Source: Lachnospiraceae bacterium (GTDB taxonomy: Bacteria > Bacillota > Clostridia > Lachnospirales > Lachnospiraceae). From it: a stretch of 64,000 nucleotides of DNA. Location: NCBI GenBank assembly GCA_028693165.1, contig JAQUVX010000001.1:1-64000 (forward strand). The letters are read 5' to 3'. Under the pieces are notes generated by a model. It saw only the letters and a list, made by a program, of their open reading frames with translations, ran no database searches and had not been told where the DNA came from. This document shows, piece after piece, positions 46,836-56,453 of the stretch. The position numbers and the translations under genes were made by a program. Numbering within the stretch: position 1 is the first letter of the stretch; every line of letters begins with the position of its first letter.

Positions 46836-47488
46836 ACCGAACAATTACTGTAAAAGGCATTGGAAAGGTCAGCGCAAAACCCGACTACATAGTTCTTTCG
46901 ATGACTTTGAAAGCCCAGGACATGGATTACGAGAAGACAATGTCGATTGCGGCAGAGCAGTTAAATAATTTGCGGAGTGCCATAGTCAGTGTTGGCTTTA
47001 AGCGCGACGACCTTAAGACAGCCAATTTCGATGTCCAGCCGGACTTCCAAAGTGAGCGTGATAAGGACGGGAATTACAGACGGTGGTTCGCCGGATACAT
47101 CTGCAGCCATGCGCTGAAGGTTGAGTTTGATTTCGACATGGCACGACTCGCTCAGACTTTCTCTGCTTTGGCAAAATGCCTTGCCAAGCCAGAGTTTTCG
47201 GTACAGTTCACAGTGAAGGATAAAGAAGCGGTCAGCACCAGCCTTCTGAAGAGTGCGACGGAAAACGCCAAATCAAAAGCCGTCACACTTTGTGAAGCCG
47301 CAGGTGTATCTCTTGGCGGTCTTATCACTATCGACTATAACTGGGGTGAGCTTCACCTTTATTCGCCCACTCAGTATGAAATGGCAGACCGTTGCCTCGC
47401 AGAAGCACCGTGTGGAAGCAGTATTGATATTGAGCCAGATGATATCGACGTGAGCGATACGGTTACATTCGTGTGGGAAATTGCGTAA
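46832..47488 (+). CDS. SIMPL-domain (DUF541) protein
   Basis: A 218-residue SIMPL/DUF541 protein: RTITVKGIGKVSAKPDYIVL, SMTLKAQDMDYEKTMSIAAE, DLKTANFDVQPDFQSERDKD and SLLKSATENAKSKAVTLCEA. Family members form oligomeric cages and are usually secreted; this one has no signal peptide, so it would act in the cytoplasm. The ATG overlaps the previous stop, and a perfect terminator follows six bases after its stop. As last gene of the DnaQ-BRCT operon it may be a scaffold or sensor; the role here is unknown. Confidence 0.93.
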   Translation: MNRTITVKGIGKVSAKPDYIVLSMTLKAQDMDYEKTMSIAAEQLNNLRSAIVSVGFKRDDLKTANFDVQPDFQSERDKDGNYRRWFAGYICSHALKVEFDFDMARLAQTFSALAKCLAKPEFSVQFTVKDKEAVSTSLLKSATENAKSKAVTLCEAAGVSLGGLITIDYNWGELHLYSPTQYEMADRCLAEAPCGSSIDIEPDDIDVSDTVTFVWEIA

Positions 47489-47493
47489 AATGA

Positions 47494-47535
47494 AAAATAG
47501 CGAGGGATACTATTAAGAGAATCCCTCGCTATTTT
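47494..47535. terminator. Bidirectional terminator between convergent accessory modules
   Basis: AAAATAGCGAGGGAT (47494-47508) pairs perfectly with ATCCCTCGCTATTTT, separated by a 12-base loop. It ends the SIMPL operon rightward and the DUF262-HNH gene leftward. Confidence 0.9.
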
Positions 47536-47565
47536 GTGAGCGATATGCGACCGCAGGAGATGCAA

Positions 47566-48732
47566 TTATCGGTTTCCTTTTGCACGATTATGGGTTTTAC
47601 ACAGCATCTGACAGTTCGTTTCGTCAGTAGCTCCACCTTTGCTCCACGCCGTAACATGGTCTGCGTCCATTTCGGCTTCCTTGTATATTCGCTTTGCATT
47701 TGCGTCATGACCTATGGCACAAAATGGACAATTCGAAATCCCGCGCTGTTTTGCGTCTGCCGTCTGTTTTTGATACACTACTTTTTTGGTTCGCTGATCA
47801 AACACACGTATATTAAGTAGGCTAATATCCGACTCGCCACCGAGAATATATTCGAAAATTCCACGGCGATCTGTGATCTGTGCGTCCTCCATAAGTGAGT
47901 TGACCCTTGCTGCGACTTTATCCTTTGAATAGGCGTTTCTGTGGTATTTGGTGTACAAATCACCCCATTCTTGACCGCACATTTCATTGCCCGTATACTC
48001 AAAAACCGAGTCCACCCAGTCTATTACGGTCTCAAAGTAGGTTTTCAATTCAGTAATGCTGGTGTCACTCCTGTGGCGGGCCATATAGCCGTCGATATCA
48101 TGATTGCTAACCCAATCTAAGGCAGTTTCCAGTATTGCCTGTCTTTTTGGATCGCCCTTTACATAGGTCTGCCATCGGTTCATATTCGAATTTCCCATAT
48201 TTGAGAAAACCTCACGCGCCAGTGTGACGAACGGACCGTGGTAGGCAGCGTTACGTAGTTCCTGCTTAACAAGAGGAACACCAGCGATATTGATAGTTTC
48301 AAACCACGCCTGTATCTCCGATGGCTCACCTTCACAGATGTAAATCGTAAGTGGTGAATTCTTGATAAGCTTTTTCTCGTCCTCATCAAGGCTATTAAAA
48401 TACCGGGGCTTTCCATTTCGCTCGACTGCAAAAGGCCATGATTGATTAACGTACCGTGCGAAGGATGTGATTCTCTGTTGACCGTCAAGCACTTCAAATA
48501 ATCCATCTTTATTCAATACAAAGTAAATGAGTCCAAGAGGGTATTCTTTCAGCAGGGAATCCACAACAGCAACATCGCGCTTGCCATCTCCGTAAATATA
48601 GTTTCGCTGGTATTCTGGCTGAATAATCAGTTTTCCGTCGAGGCCGAATAAGCCTTTGCCTTCATTCTTGTCAAAGACGAAACCTTTACAAATATCGCCG
48701 ACCGTCCATGTCGTGACTAAAGTGGTTTTCAT
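47566..48732 (-). CDS. DUF262 / HNH nuclease (GmrSD-like)
   Basis: A 388-residue protein. The N-terminal DUF262 (ParB-like) domain has [20 protein letters not shown] and [19 protein letters not shown] (conserved YQR and DGQQR). The C-terminal HNH domain has [40 protein letters not shown] and [17 protein letters not shown]262-HNH proteins include GmrSD and BrxU, which restrict modified phage DNA. Its ATG overlaps the adenine MTase stop (ATGA), so it pairs with a methylase and may be the nuclease of a type II-like system. DNA here is visibly AT-richer than the phage core. Confidence 0.93.
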   Translation of the reverse strand: MKTTLVTTWTVGDICKGFVFDKNEGKGLFGLDGKLIIQPEYQRNYIYGDGKRDVAVVDSLLKEYPLGLIYFVLNKDGLFEVLDGQQRITSFARYVNQSWPFAVERNGKPRYFNSLDEDEKKLIKNSPLTIYICEGEPSEIQAWFETINIAGVPLVKQELRNAAYHGPFVTLAREVFSNMGNSNMNRWQTYVKGDPKRQAILETALDWVSNHDIDGYMARHRSDTSITELKTYFETVIDWVDSVFEYTGNEMCGQEWGDLYTKYHRNAYSKDKVAARVNSLMEDAQITDRRGIFEYILGGESDISLLNIRVFDQRTKKVVYQKQTADAKQRGISNCPFCAIGHDANAKRIYKEAEMDADHVTAWSKGGATDETNCQMLCKTHNRAKGNR

Positions 48733-49895
48733 AAGCTCTCGCCTCTCTTCTTAAAGCGTATCAGGATACGTGAATACTTGGCTTGGCCGTTAACCACGGC
48801 CGTTCCAAGACCGCCCCCATATTTAACTGTGGGGTCAAATTCCAATTCTTCCATGATTTCATGAGGAGCATTGGCGTATGCGTTGCCACTCGCTTGCCAT
48901 ACTACTTCAAATTGTTCTGGACAATACTTGTCCATGAATGTGATTGGTACACCCATTACGCCGTCAAAGTCAGAGGGTATGCATTCGGTAAATGGAACTT
49001 CTATTGCATTGTAATTATCGTAGCGGGGATACTCGACTTTGCCATAACGCTTCTCAAATTCCAGTTTGAGCCTCTTGTTAAACTTGAGGTTATGGGCCAT
49101 CGTATCAAGAAGAATGGGGTCATGTCGTCTGCCGTGGTCAAGATTTGTGAACCAGCAAGCAGACGCTAAACGTCCCATCACCACGCCATCAATAATTTTG
49201 TATGCTGACCCTTCCTTTTTATTCTCTGTGACCCATTTCTTGTACTCATCAGTAATGATAAAATACATATCTTGATTGAGCGTTTTATATCCAAGCCATA
49301 TTTTGTTGTATTTCAGGAAGGGAAAAACCTCTTTGTATGGGATGGCATTCATGTTGCCGAGGATTACAAAACTCTTGTTTGCTTCCAGTATCCATGCCAG
49401 AAATTCACGAAAAAGGCTGAACGGGGGATTTGTTATAATGATGTCTGCCTCATCTCGTAGTCTACACACCTCATCTGAACGGAAATCTCCATCCCCGTCC
49501 AGATAGCCAGAGAATTGTATATCATCTGAATCAACATCACCGGAGCCATCAGTATCACTGGTTAATGTAAAAAGCTTCCCATGTGTCTCATGTTTACTCT
49601 CATCAAATAGCGGTGATTCACTTTCAAAAAGCGACAGTTGTCGGCTTCCGGCAGACTTCGCATAAGATGTAGAAATGAGTTTCTTCAGCCCAAACCGTGT
49701 AAAATTAGCTGCGAAGTACCTTGTAAAATTCGACCATTCCGGGTCATCACACGGAAGTAAGATGGTCTTATCCCGAAACACATCTGGATTATACTCCACA
49801 TATGCATTCATTTCCGACTCAATATCAGCATACTGAGTGTAGAATTCATCGTTTTGAACAGTTTTTGCCCTACTAAGGCTTGTATTTCCCGCCAT
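48729..49895 (-). CDS. EcoRI-type adenine-specific DNA methyltransferase
   Basis: A 388-residue protein. [20 protein letters not shown] and [20 protein letters not shown] are the N-terminal parts of the EcoRI-MTase family, followed by the catalytic [19 protein letters not shown] (NPPF). The segment [12 protein letters not shown] then [20 protein letters not shown] is family-typical. It should methylate adenine in a short palindrome. Coupled to the DUF262-HNH gene and preceded by a small HTH protein, it completes a methylase-nuclease-controller set. The C-terminal [20 protein letters not shown] tail is normal for the family. Confidence 0.92.
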   Translation of the reverse strand: MAGNTSLSRAKTVQNDEFYTQYADIESEMNAYVEYNPDVFRDKTILLPCDDPEWSNFTRYFAANFTRFGLKKLISTSYAKSAGSRQLSLFESESPLFDESKHETHGKLFTLTSDTDGSGDVDSDDIQFSGYLDGDGDFRSDEVCRLRDEADIIITNPPFSLFREFLAWILEANKSFVILGNMNAIPYKEVFPFLKYNKIWLGYKTLNQDMYFIITDEYKKWVTENKKEGSAYKIIDGVVMGRLASACWFTNLDHGRRHDPILLDTMAHNLKFNKRLKLEFEKRYGKVEYPRYDNYNAIEVPFTECIPSDFDGVMGVPITFMDKYCPEQFEVVWQASGNAYANAPHEIMEELEFDPTVKYGGGLGTAVVNGQAKYSRILIRFKKRGESL

Positions 49896-49924
49896 ATATT
49901 CATCAGCCTCCTACGCCAAATTGT

Positions 49925-50143
49925 TTACTTATCAATGGACTCAGATGTAATTCGGAAAAGGTCATCAATTCCGCAGTTGAATAGAGTACATAGTTTCTCA
50001 ACAGTAAAGTAGTCTATTCGGGTCGCTTTATCGTTGTATAAGTTTGATATTGTATTTCGTGATAGCCCCGTTTTCTCGTGTACAGACTGGATGGAGTATC
50101 TATGTTCCCCCATCAATGTAGATAGTGCACAATGAATTGCCAT
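49925..50143 (-). CDS. Small XRE-like HTH controller protein
   Basis: A 72-residue HTH protein: CALSTLMGEHRYSIQSVHEK, TGLSRNTISNLYNDKATRID and YFTVEKLCTLFNCGIDDLFR, a complete Xre domain with no extra domain. Start 50143 has GGAGG at good spacing. It sits 30 bases upstream of the EcoRI-type MTase on the same strand, where C proteins of restriction-modification systems are encoded, and probably delays or balances expression. Confidence 0.9.
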   Translation of the reverse strand: MAIHCALSTLMGEHRYSIQSVHEKTGLSRNTISNLYNDKATRIDYFTVEKLCTLFNCGIDDLFRITSESIDK

Positions 50144-50253
50144 TTTGCACCTCCTCCAAAATATACTGCCATTATACCATACAAGCACATCATTGTAAAC
50201 TACATCATGGTTATATTACTTAGCAATTACATCAATGCACGAGCGTTTAATGC

Positions 50254-52734
50254 CTATCGACTGGTTACAACTTTTCTTGTGTACCTGCACCCGGTCGTCC
50301 GATAATTCGTACATCCATAAAATACGCCATACTGCCCGTTGCGTTTCGCAAGCGGAGCGCCGCAAAGCGGGCAAGTAAATGCTTCCTTACGCATCTCATC
50401 CTGGTATCGGCTCTTTAGTTCCAGAGCAAAGGATGAGGTGTTTTTTTCTGTGGTAACGATGTACACTCGCTTTTTTGCGCGGGTCATTGCTACATAGAAA
50501 AGGCGACGCTCTTCGGCATCAGGGAATGTGTCCGCTTTTTCAAGCAACAAATCGATGAGCGGAGGGTTCTGCACCTTGCTCGGAAAGCCCATGTAGGAAG
50601 CCCGATTGTTGATGATAAAGACAAACTCGGCTTGCAGTCCCTTTGACCTATGCGCCGTGTAAAACGCCATGCGGAGGTCGGGGCGTGACGGGAGTTTCAC
50701 ATCCAGCACCTTTGAGATGTTGTTGTAGGACAAGCGCAGCCGACCGCTTTCTTTCAGAAGATCGGAGTCGAATTGGTATCTCCCAATGAAGTAAACGGTG
50801 CTGTTCTGAGGCAAATCCTCCAACTTCGAGAGCATGAACTGAATCGCCCATTTATCTGTGTAACCCTGAATTTCGCCGAGGACGTACTGCTCCGTGTCGT
50901 TTGAAGCGCGGATGGCTTTCTTAAGCTGATTCGGGTTCTCCATGATGAAGCGGCTCGAAATGTCGATTAGCCTCTGCGAGAAGCGATAGGTGGTTTCTAT
51001 CTTGCTCGTTTCGGCATTGCCCCAATACTTCGCAAAGTTGAGGATATACCCGATGTCGCTTCCGGCAAAGCGATAGATGCTCTGCCAGTCATCCCCCACA
51101 CAGAACAGGGAGAAGAATGCGTCTTTCCTCATGGCTTGAAGGAGGCTGTACTGCCCTTTGGATATATCCTGGTACTCATCAATGATGATGTACTTGAAGC
51201 TATGGTGGAATCCTCCGGCGACGACAAGGTCACAAGCGCGGTTTATCATGTCGTTGAAGTCGATTGCGCCCTCGCTCGAAAGCATCTTCTCATAGGCTTC
51301 ATAAATGGGAAGGAAAAGCCGAACTAACACTTTCTGCCCAATATAAGACGGTAATGAACACAAGTCCAGCAGCCCTTGCGATGATAGACGACCGCTCTTT
51401 GCCAGGGACAGAACGGTTTGAAATAGCTCCGCAAGCCCATCCAGGACGTTCTTTTTGCCCGTGTCCATTTGAGAGAAAAGCTCATTCACGGACACCTGCT
51501 CCATCGGTACGCCGCGCTTTTGGAGGGCTTTCCGAAGATTGTCCAGAAGGCTACCGTTGAGTTTCTCATACGCATAACACTCAATCAGAGCGGTATTGTT
51601 GGCTTCGTGGATGCCTTCTTTCCATGCGATGCCCTCTTGGTAAACCTCTGTCGCCGTTTTTCCTCCACGGCCAGAGAAGTAGGACGGAACTTCACCCTTG
51701 CTGTTCGTTCCGAAGTATTCGATGTAAATGTCGTATTGCGGCAGATAGAAATCGGGGTAGTATTGCCCGTATTCCTCTGTGCGGGTGTCGACTTTGTAGG
51801 ATGCCTCGTATTGGTACTCAATGCCATACTGCGTGAGGAAGTTGGCGATCTCCATTTCGCCGTAGCTCTTTACGGTTTCGCCTTTGATGGTCGTCGGAGG
51901 ATTGGTAGTCAAATAGTCCCTGTATGACCTCTCGGAATCGAAGTCGAACTCCGACTTCTGATTGACCCGATGGAAGAGCATATAGGCCATGAGAAGCCGA
52001 GCATATTCATCATCTTCGAGGCATCGATCTATCTGCTCACGGATGAACTTCCGAGAATCGCCCTTGTAAATAAGCGGGGTCTTTGCCTCGGCTTTCCGAA
52101 TGATATCCAAGCCCAACTTATGAAAGGTAGAAACCCGTATATCGAGGTTCGTCTCCTTTGCAAGCCTGGCATTCATCTCGCTCGCGGCTGCGTTGGTAAA
52201 GGAAAGAACAAGGATTTCATCCGGCTTGCAGGCATCCGTGGCAAGGAGGTACTTAACCTTGCCAAGAATGGTCGTAGTTTTACCCGTTCCGGCTCCCGCC
52301 ACCACGAGGTGGTTCGGCGCGTCCTTGACGATGCATCCCATCTGCTGTTGGTCTAAAGGTCTCCCCTCAATGTTGCCTATGAGCTTATATGCGTTGGTAA
52401 TAGCGCCCTTGAGCCAGGAAGCATTATGGGCAGATATGCCTCCGTTGAGGTTTGAGAGGGCAGTTTGGAAAAGCTGGCTTTGACGCTGAAGCTCACGGTG
52501 CATCGAGGCTTTCCGCAGCTTGCGATTGTGTTCTGCGAGGCGGCTCTCCAAATGATGCCATGAGTTGAGAGAACTTGCATAACTATATCCGTAAATATAG
52601 CCCGGCGTACCATTAAGGAGGTTCGCAATGCCCTGGTTTGCCGCCGCCACTTCGTTTATGACTGACTGGCATAAAGCGTCTCGCTCGTCTTTCTTCTGCT
52701 TCTGATTTGCAAAAAACTTGTCGAGCAATCCCAT
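50254..52734 (-). CDS. UvrD/Rep-family (helicase IV-like) helicase with embedded nuclease-like segment
   Basis: An 826-residue SF1A helicase. Walker A is NHLVVAGAGTGKTTTILGKV, motif Ia VLSFTNAAASEMNARL, motif II FKYIIIDEYQDISKGQYSLL, motif III VGDDWQSIYRFAGSDIGY and motif VI EERRLFYVAMTRAKKRVYIV. Between Ia and II lies a PD-(D/E)XK-like insertion (YEASYKVDTRTEEYGQYYPD then FYLPQYDIYIEYFG), as in helicase IV. The C-terminus has a topoisomerase-type zinc finger (FTCPLCGAPLAKRNGQYGVF then YGCTNYRTTGC). It lies alone at the right end, after the restriction-like module. It might process foreign DNA ends or serve the module. Confidence 0.93.
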   Translation of the reverse strand: MGLLDKFFANQKQKKDERDALCQSVINEVAAANQGIANLLNGTPGYIYGYSYASSLNSWHHLESRLAEHNRKLRKASMHRELQRQSQLFQTALSNLNGGISAHNASWLKGAITNAYKLIGNIEGRPLDQQQMGCIVKDAPNHLVVAGAGTGKTTTILGKVKYLLATDACKPDEILVLSFTNAAASEMNARLAKETNLDIRVSTFHKLGLDIIRKAEAKTPLIYKGDSRKFIREQIDRCLEDDEYARLLMAYMLFHRVNQKSEFDFDSERSYRDYLTTNPPTTIKGETVKSYGEMEIANFLTQYGIEYQYEASYKVDTRTEEYGQYYPDFYLPQYDIYIEYFGTNSKGEVPSYFSGRGGKTATEVYQEGIAWKEGIHEANNTALIECYAYEKLNGSLLDNLRKALQKRGVPMEQVSVNELFSQMDTGKKNVLDGLAELFQTVLSLAKSGRLSSQGLLDLCSLPSYIGQKVLVRLFLPIYEAYEKMLSSEGAIDFNDMINRACDLVVAGGFHHSFKYIIIDEYQDISKGQYSLLQAMRKDAFFSLFCVGDDWQSIYRFAGSDIGYILNFAKYWGNAETSKIETTYRFSQRLIDISSRFIMENPNQLKKAIRASNDTEQYVLGEIQGYTDKWAIQFMLSKLEDLPQNSTVYFIGRYQFDSDLLKESGRLRLSYNNISKVLDVKLPSRPDLRMAFYTAHRSKGLQAEFVFIINNRASYMGFPSKVQNPPLIDLLLEKADTFPDAEERRLFYVAMTRAKKRVYIVTTEKNTSSFALELKSRYQDEMRKEAFTCPLCGAPLAKRNGQYGVFYGCTNYRTTGCRYTRKVVTSR

Positions 52735-52990
52735 GCGGGTAACCTCCTATCCGTATCTGATTTCGCCAAAAAGTATCCTTTCGCCGATAGGTTCATTATA
52801 ACAGCACCTTATGGCAAAACGCGACCCCATTTTTTACTCGATATCCATTCTTCCCGACCCCCGCAAGCAGAAAAACACACAAGCGATATGTACCGAAGTC
52901 GAGGAAATTTGCCCGTAATACGAGCAAAACCCCCGAAATAGGGGCTTTATTCAGCGATATATGCGCCCTGCATCGCGTTCCACAAGGTAA
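52735..52990. other. Right-end region of the prophage with terminator
   Basis: About 250 bases without a gene. A hairpin at 52926-52948 (minus strand AAAGCCCC-TATTTC-GGGGGTTTT) could end transcription of the truncated comM. The rest is AT-rich and gives no coding signal. The junction with host comM lies at its right edge. Confidence 0.6.
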
Positions 52991-53000
52991 TCAGACACCG
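52985..53000. other. Predicted prophage/host junction (attR) inside comM
   Basis: The comM reading frame stops at a TGA (52991-52993) right after SLASRGV, where intact homologues continue LFLDE (Walker B). Sequence to the left no longer resembles comM. The crossover is therefore within a few bases of the CGCGGTGTC block. The second half of comM should lie left of the tandem recombinases, outside the window. Confidence 0.75.
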
Positions 53001-53905
53001 CGGGACGCCAGCGAAATCTCCCCCGGTCTGGGAAAAGCGCCTCCTCCGGTAAGTGCCTGGGCACTGATGGTGTGGTGCGGTTCCCGAAACGGCCTCTGAG
53101 AAAGCAGCGCCTGTCCGGCTGGCAGCATTCCGCAAATACTGTAGATTTTTGAGATCTCCAGCTGTTCTTCCTTCGACAACACCGGCATAATCGTGGGAAT
53201 CCGGCGTGCGACCATACTTTTCCCACTCCCTGGCGGTCCGATGTAGAGCAGGTTATGGCGGCCGGCCACCGCAACCTCCGTCGCCCTGCGCAGGAGCAGC
53301 TGACCACTCACCTCACTAAAATCCACTGCTTCTGTCTCCGGCTGACCGCCTTCCAACTCCACTGCCTCCTCCGGTACCTCTCCGCTGATATTCTCCGGAT
53401 GGTTCAAAAGCTCTGCAAGTTCCCGAAGATCCCTCACCTTCACGATCTCGATCGCCCCGATCGCAAGCCCCTCCGCAACATTCTCCGCCGCCAGAAAACA
53501 CCGACGAATCCCAGCCTCCCGCATAGCGAGAACCATGGCAAGCACCCCGCGCACCGGTTTGATTCTCCCGTCCAGTCCAAGTTCTCCCACAAACGCCGAA
53601 TCCTTCAGCGTCCGGCCGGATATGGTTTCATAGGCGGCCAGTACCGCAACAGCGATCGGCAGATCATATGCCGTCCCCTCTTTTCGGATATTGGCCGGTG
53701 ACAGATTGATCGTCACCTTCATCGCCGGAAGCCGAAAGCCGGTATTCCGCATGGCTGTGCGAACCCGTTCCTCCGCCTCTCTCACCTGTGCCGAAAGATA
53801 TCCAACCATATAAAATCCCGGCAGGCCGGTACTTACGTCAGCCTCCACCTGAACCACATAGCCATCGACACCCTTTACTCCTCCGCTATACACGTTGCAA
53901 AACAA
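52991..53905 (-). pseudogene. comM: comM (YifB-type Mg-chelatase-like ATPase), cut by prophage
   Basis: The 304-residue N-terminal fragment has the Lon-like S16/ChlI N-terminal domain (VQVEADVSTGLPGFYMVGYL, VTINLSPANIRKEGTAYDLP, SAFVGELGLDGRIKPVRGVL) and Walker A NLLYIGPPGSGKSMVARRIP, plus FREPHHTISAQALTGGG. It stops at GEISLASRGV, just before the expected Walker B, whereas family members are about 510 residues. I set the start at a TTG (53905) with AAAGGAG eight bases upstream, giving the family-typical opening (M)FCNVYSGGVKGVDGY. ComM/YifB is linked to natural transformation (branch migration) in other bacteria. The prophage integration probably inactivates it. Confidence 0.93.
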
Positions 53906-54090
53906 TCCTGCTGCTCCTTTCCGAAGCACAAAATACATGCTTCTCCTGTGCTTTGTTTTCTCTGCGTCCTGGTGCTCTCTCTGTTTTGGAAACCCGTACG
54001 AATGTACCAATGAAAATCCCTGAATGGTTCCGAAAAAAGATAAGAATACTATAGCGGATTTTCGCAGAAAATGCAAGCGCTCAGGAGCAC

Positions 54091-54876
54091 TTATTCACTT
54101 ATTTTCGCCCTATTCTCAGGCGTTCCCTCAAACTCTACCATATAAGGACGAAAGCGCAGAGGGAGCATATTCATCTGGCAGCGCGGGTTTCTGCGCTGCG
54201 CAATGGCGATAGAGCTGTGGAACGTCTTCCAGAGTGTCTCAAAAACCGCCTCATCCGTCTCCCTGCTCAACCGTTCCTCCCACAAGGCAGAATCCGCCCG
54301 TACCAGAACCCAGCCGCGTCCGGCCTGATGAACCGCCGCTTTCTTTCGTCCGCAGTCATACAAAATCCAGTTCTCCTGTGGCATCCGATCCGCAAAGTGA
54401 GCGGCAAGAAGCGTTATAATATCATTCTTCGGTCCGATCTTTCCAAGTAAAATCCCCTCCTGCATCTGGAAAAAGCGCGTAAATCCGCGCATATGGTCAT
54501 ACTCCCGCGTCAGATTCCGGTTCATCTGAAAGATCTCGTAGACAGCCGGAAGCTGAAGCCGATTCTGCACACCGTTTCCAAGAGCAAACGCAAGGATCAG
54601 AAAGCGGTAAATCTTATCGCCGCGGAAAGGATCCTGTGAAAGCGCCGCCTTGTATATCTGCTCGTAACAGCTTTCCGAAAGCCTGGTTCGAATGCTGTCC
54701 GTCACCTTGGCCGCCTTCTCTGGTGTGGTAATCACCTGGCGGTATTCGCAGAACAGATCCAGGTTGCACCCTGCCGGCTCTAAGCGCACCTGTTCATGCC
54801 CAAGGCGGCTCATCCATGCATCATAGATGCCGCACCAGATCTCCTCCACCTCTTCCCCACACAAAAATATCGTCAT
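54091..54876 (-). CDS. TIGR03915-type DNA metabolism protein (DUF4130)
   Basis: A 261-residue protein. GIYDAWMSRLGHEQVRLEPA near the start, DSIRTRLSESCYEQIYKAAL, RFLILAFALGNGVQNRLQLP and LLGKIGPKNDIITLLAAHFA, and the C-terminal RFRPYMVEFEGTPENRAKIS match the TIGR03915 / DUF4130 family. It is always found with the radical SAM protein encoded just upstream and is probably the nucleic-acid-handling partner. The ATG follows AAGGAG and lies 13 bases after the radical SAM stop, so they form an operon. Confidence 0.92.
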   Translation of the reverse strand: MTIFLCGEEVEEIWCGIYDAWMSRLGHEQVRLEPAGCNLDLFCEYRQVITTPEKAAKVTDSIRTRLSESCYEQIYKAALSQDPFRGDKIYRFLILAFALGNGVQNRLQLPAVYEIFQMNRNLTREYDHMRGFTRFFQMQEGILLGKIGPKNDIITLLAAHFADRMPQENWILYDCGRKKAAVHQAGRGWVLVRADSALWEERLSRETDEAVFETLWKTFHSSIAIAQRRNPRCQMNMLPLRFRPYMVEFEGTPENRAKISE

Positions 54877-54889
54877 ATATTCACGCTCC

Positions 54890-56338
54890 TTACAGCGTCC
54901 CGGTCCGTACGGACTCCCTGTCCGCCGATGTAACCGGTGCCGCTATGTGATAATCATCAAACAGGCTCAGCTGGCGATAGCTGGCATGATGCTCCAGCTC
55001 CCAGGACTTCTGATGCTCCGTCCCGATCAGCTGACTGGTAATATAATTTTCATCCAGACGAATCGGATACATCGTCCGGCCCGAACAGGTGATAAAGTAC
55101 AGTGCACGCTTTAACACCACCCCCAGTTTCTTCAAATCTGCAAAATTCAGCACCGCGCCACGCCGGGCCGCCACAATCCTTCGGGCAGAATTCACACCAA
55201 GCCCAGGCACGCGCAGCAGTGTATGATAATCCGCCCGGTTGATCTCCACCGGAAACTGCTCCAGATGCCGCAGCGCCCAGTCACACTTCGGATCCAGCAG
55301 AACATTGAAATTCGGCTTCTTCTCTGAGAGAAGCTCCTCCGCCCGAAATCCATAGAAGCGAAGCAGCCAGTCCGCCTGATAAAGCCTGTGTTCCCGCAGA
55401 AGCGGCGGCCCGCCCGCAAGAACCGGAAGGGCGCTGTCATCGTTGATTCGAACAAAGGCAGAATAGAATACCCGCTTCAGATCATAGTTCTGATACAATG
55501 CCTCCGCCACCCGAATCATCTGATAATCATTCTCCGGCGTAGCGCCCACGATCATCTGAGTGCTCTGTCCAGCCGGAACAAAATTGCGGCCCGTTCTCCC
55601 ACTTTCCGGAAGCCAGACATTCCTTCCGGGATGAGAAACCGAATTTGCCATCCCAATGCGGGAAGATGTTCCCTGACGAAGCCCATAGCCTTTTTCTCCG
55701 CTCTCCAGATATCGCACATTCTGCGCCGCGATTCCACGCTGCACCTGGCGCATCGGTGCAAGAATCTTCTCCCTGGTCTTTCCAGGTGCCAGGGCAGCCA
55801 GCCCCGCCGCTGTCGGAAGCTCCAGATTCACGCTCATGCGGTCAGCCAGAAATCCAACCTGCTCCACAAGCCCGGCATCTGCTCCAGGTATAGCTTTCAC
55901 ATGGATGTAGCCATTAAAATGGCATTCGTTTCGAAGCCGGTACAGGGTCTGATAAATCAGCTCCATGGTATAATTGGGAGAGTGCAGGATCCCGGAGCTT
56001 AAAAACAAACCTTCTATATAATTGCGCCGGTAAAACTCCATAGTCAGGGTGCACACCTCCTCCGGGGTAAAGGCCGTCCGGACAACATCGTTGGAACGCC
56101 GGTTGATGCAATACTTACAGTCCTGAATACACTGATTCGTAAACAGAATTTTCAGCAGTGAGATGCACCTCCCGTCCGCTGAAAAGCTGTGACAGATCCC
56201 GCTGGCAAAGGTATTCCCCAGGCCATCCTTCTTCCCGCCTCTGGTGACTCCGCTGCTGGTGCAGGCCACATCATATTTCGCTGCATCCGAAAGAATCCGC
56301 AGCTTCTCCTGTAATTCCATTGTCTCCTGCAGCAGCAT
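54890..56338 (-). CDS. Putative DNA modification/repair radical SAM protein (TIGR03916)
   Basis: A 482-residue radical SAM enzyme. NQCIQDCKYCINRRSNDVVR holds the CxxxCxxC that binds the 4Fe-4S cluster, followed by FYRRNYIEGLFLSSGILHSP. The C-terminal LRVPGLGVNSARRIVAARRG is a helix-hairpin-helix DNA-binding motif, followed by LKKLGVVLKRALYFITCSGR. I choose the ATG at 56338, eight bases after AGGAGG; a GTG at 56359 and an ATG at 56320 are alternatives. With TIGR03915 it is proposed to act on DNA. A LexA-like box overlaps its promoter. Confidence 0.93.
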   Translation of the reverse strand: MLLQETMELQEKLRILSDAAKYDVACTSSGVTRGGKKDGLGNTFASGICHSFSADGRCISLLKILFTNQCIQDCKYCINRRSNDVVRTAFTPEEVCTLTMEFYRRNYIEGLFLSSGILHSPNYTMELIYQTLYRLRNECHFNGYIHVKAIPGADAGLVEQVGFLADRMSVNLELPTAAGLAALAPGKTREKILAPMRQVQRGIAAQNVRYLESGEKGYGLRQGTSSRIGMANSVSHPGRNVWLPESGRTGRNFVPAGQSTQMIVGATPENDYQMIRVAEALYQNYDLKRVFYSAFVRINDDSALPVLAGGPPLLREHRLYQADWLLRFYGFRAEELLSEKKPNFNVLLDPKCDWALRHLEQFPVEINRADYHTLLRVPGLGVNSARRIVAARRGAVLNFADLKKLGVVLKRALYFITCSGRTMYPIRLDENYITSQLIGTEHQKSWELEHHASYRQLSLFDDYHIAAPVTSADRESVRTGTL

Positions 56339-56453
56339 CCTCATCGCCTCCTGTTTCACGCCAGCTTTCTCTTGCCTGCTTTCTCACGTCTGTTTTCTTA
56401 CCCTCATTGCAAAGCCAAGAACGTATGTTCCGATTTTTATTCTACCACATCCC

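Noticed and set aside
52991-53905. Truncated comM considered as a sequencing frameshift
   Set aside because: Neither other frame downstream of the stop continues into the Walker B region; the sequence becomes unrelated, which fits an insertion junction.
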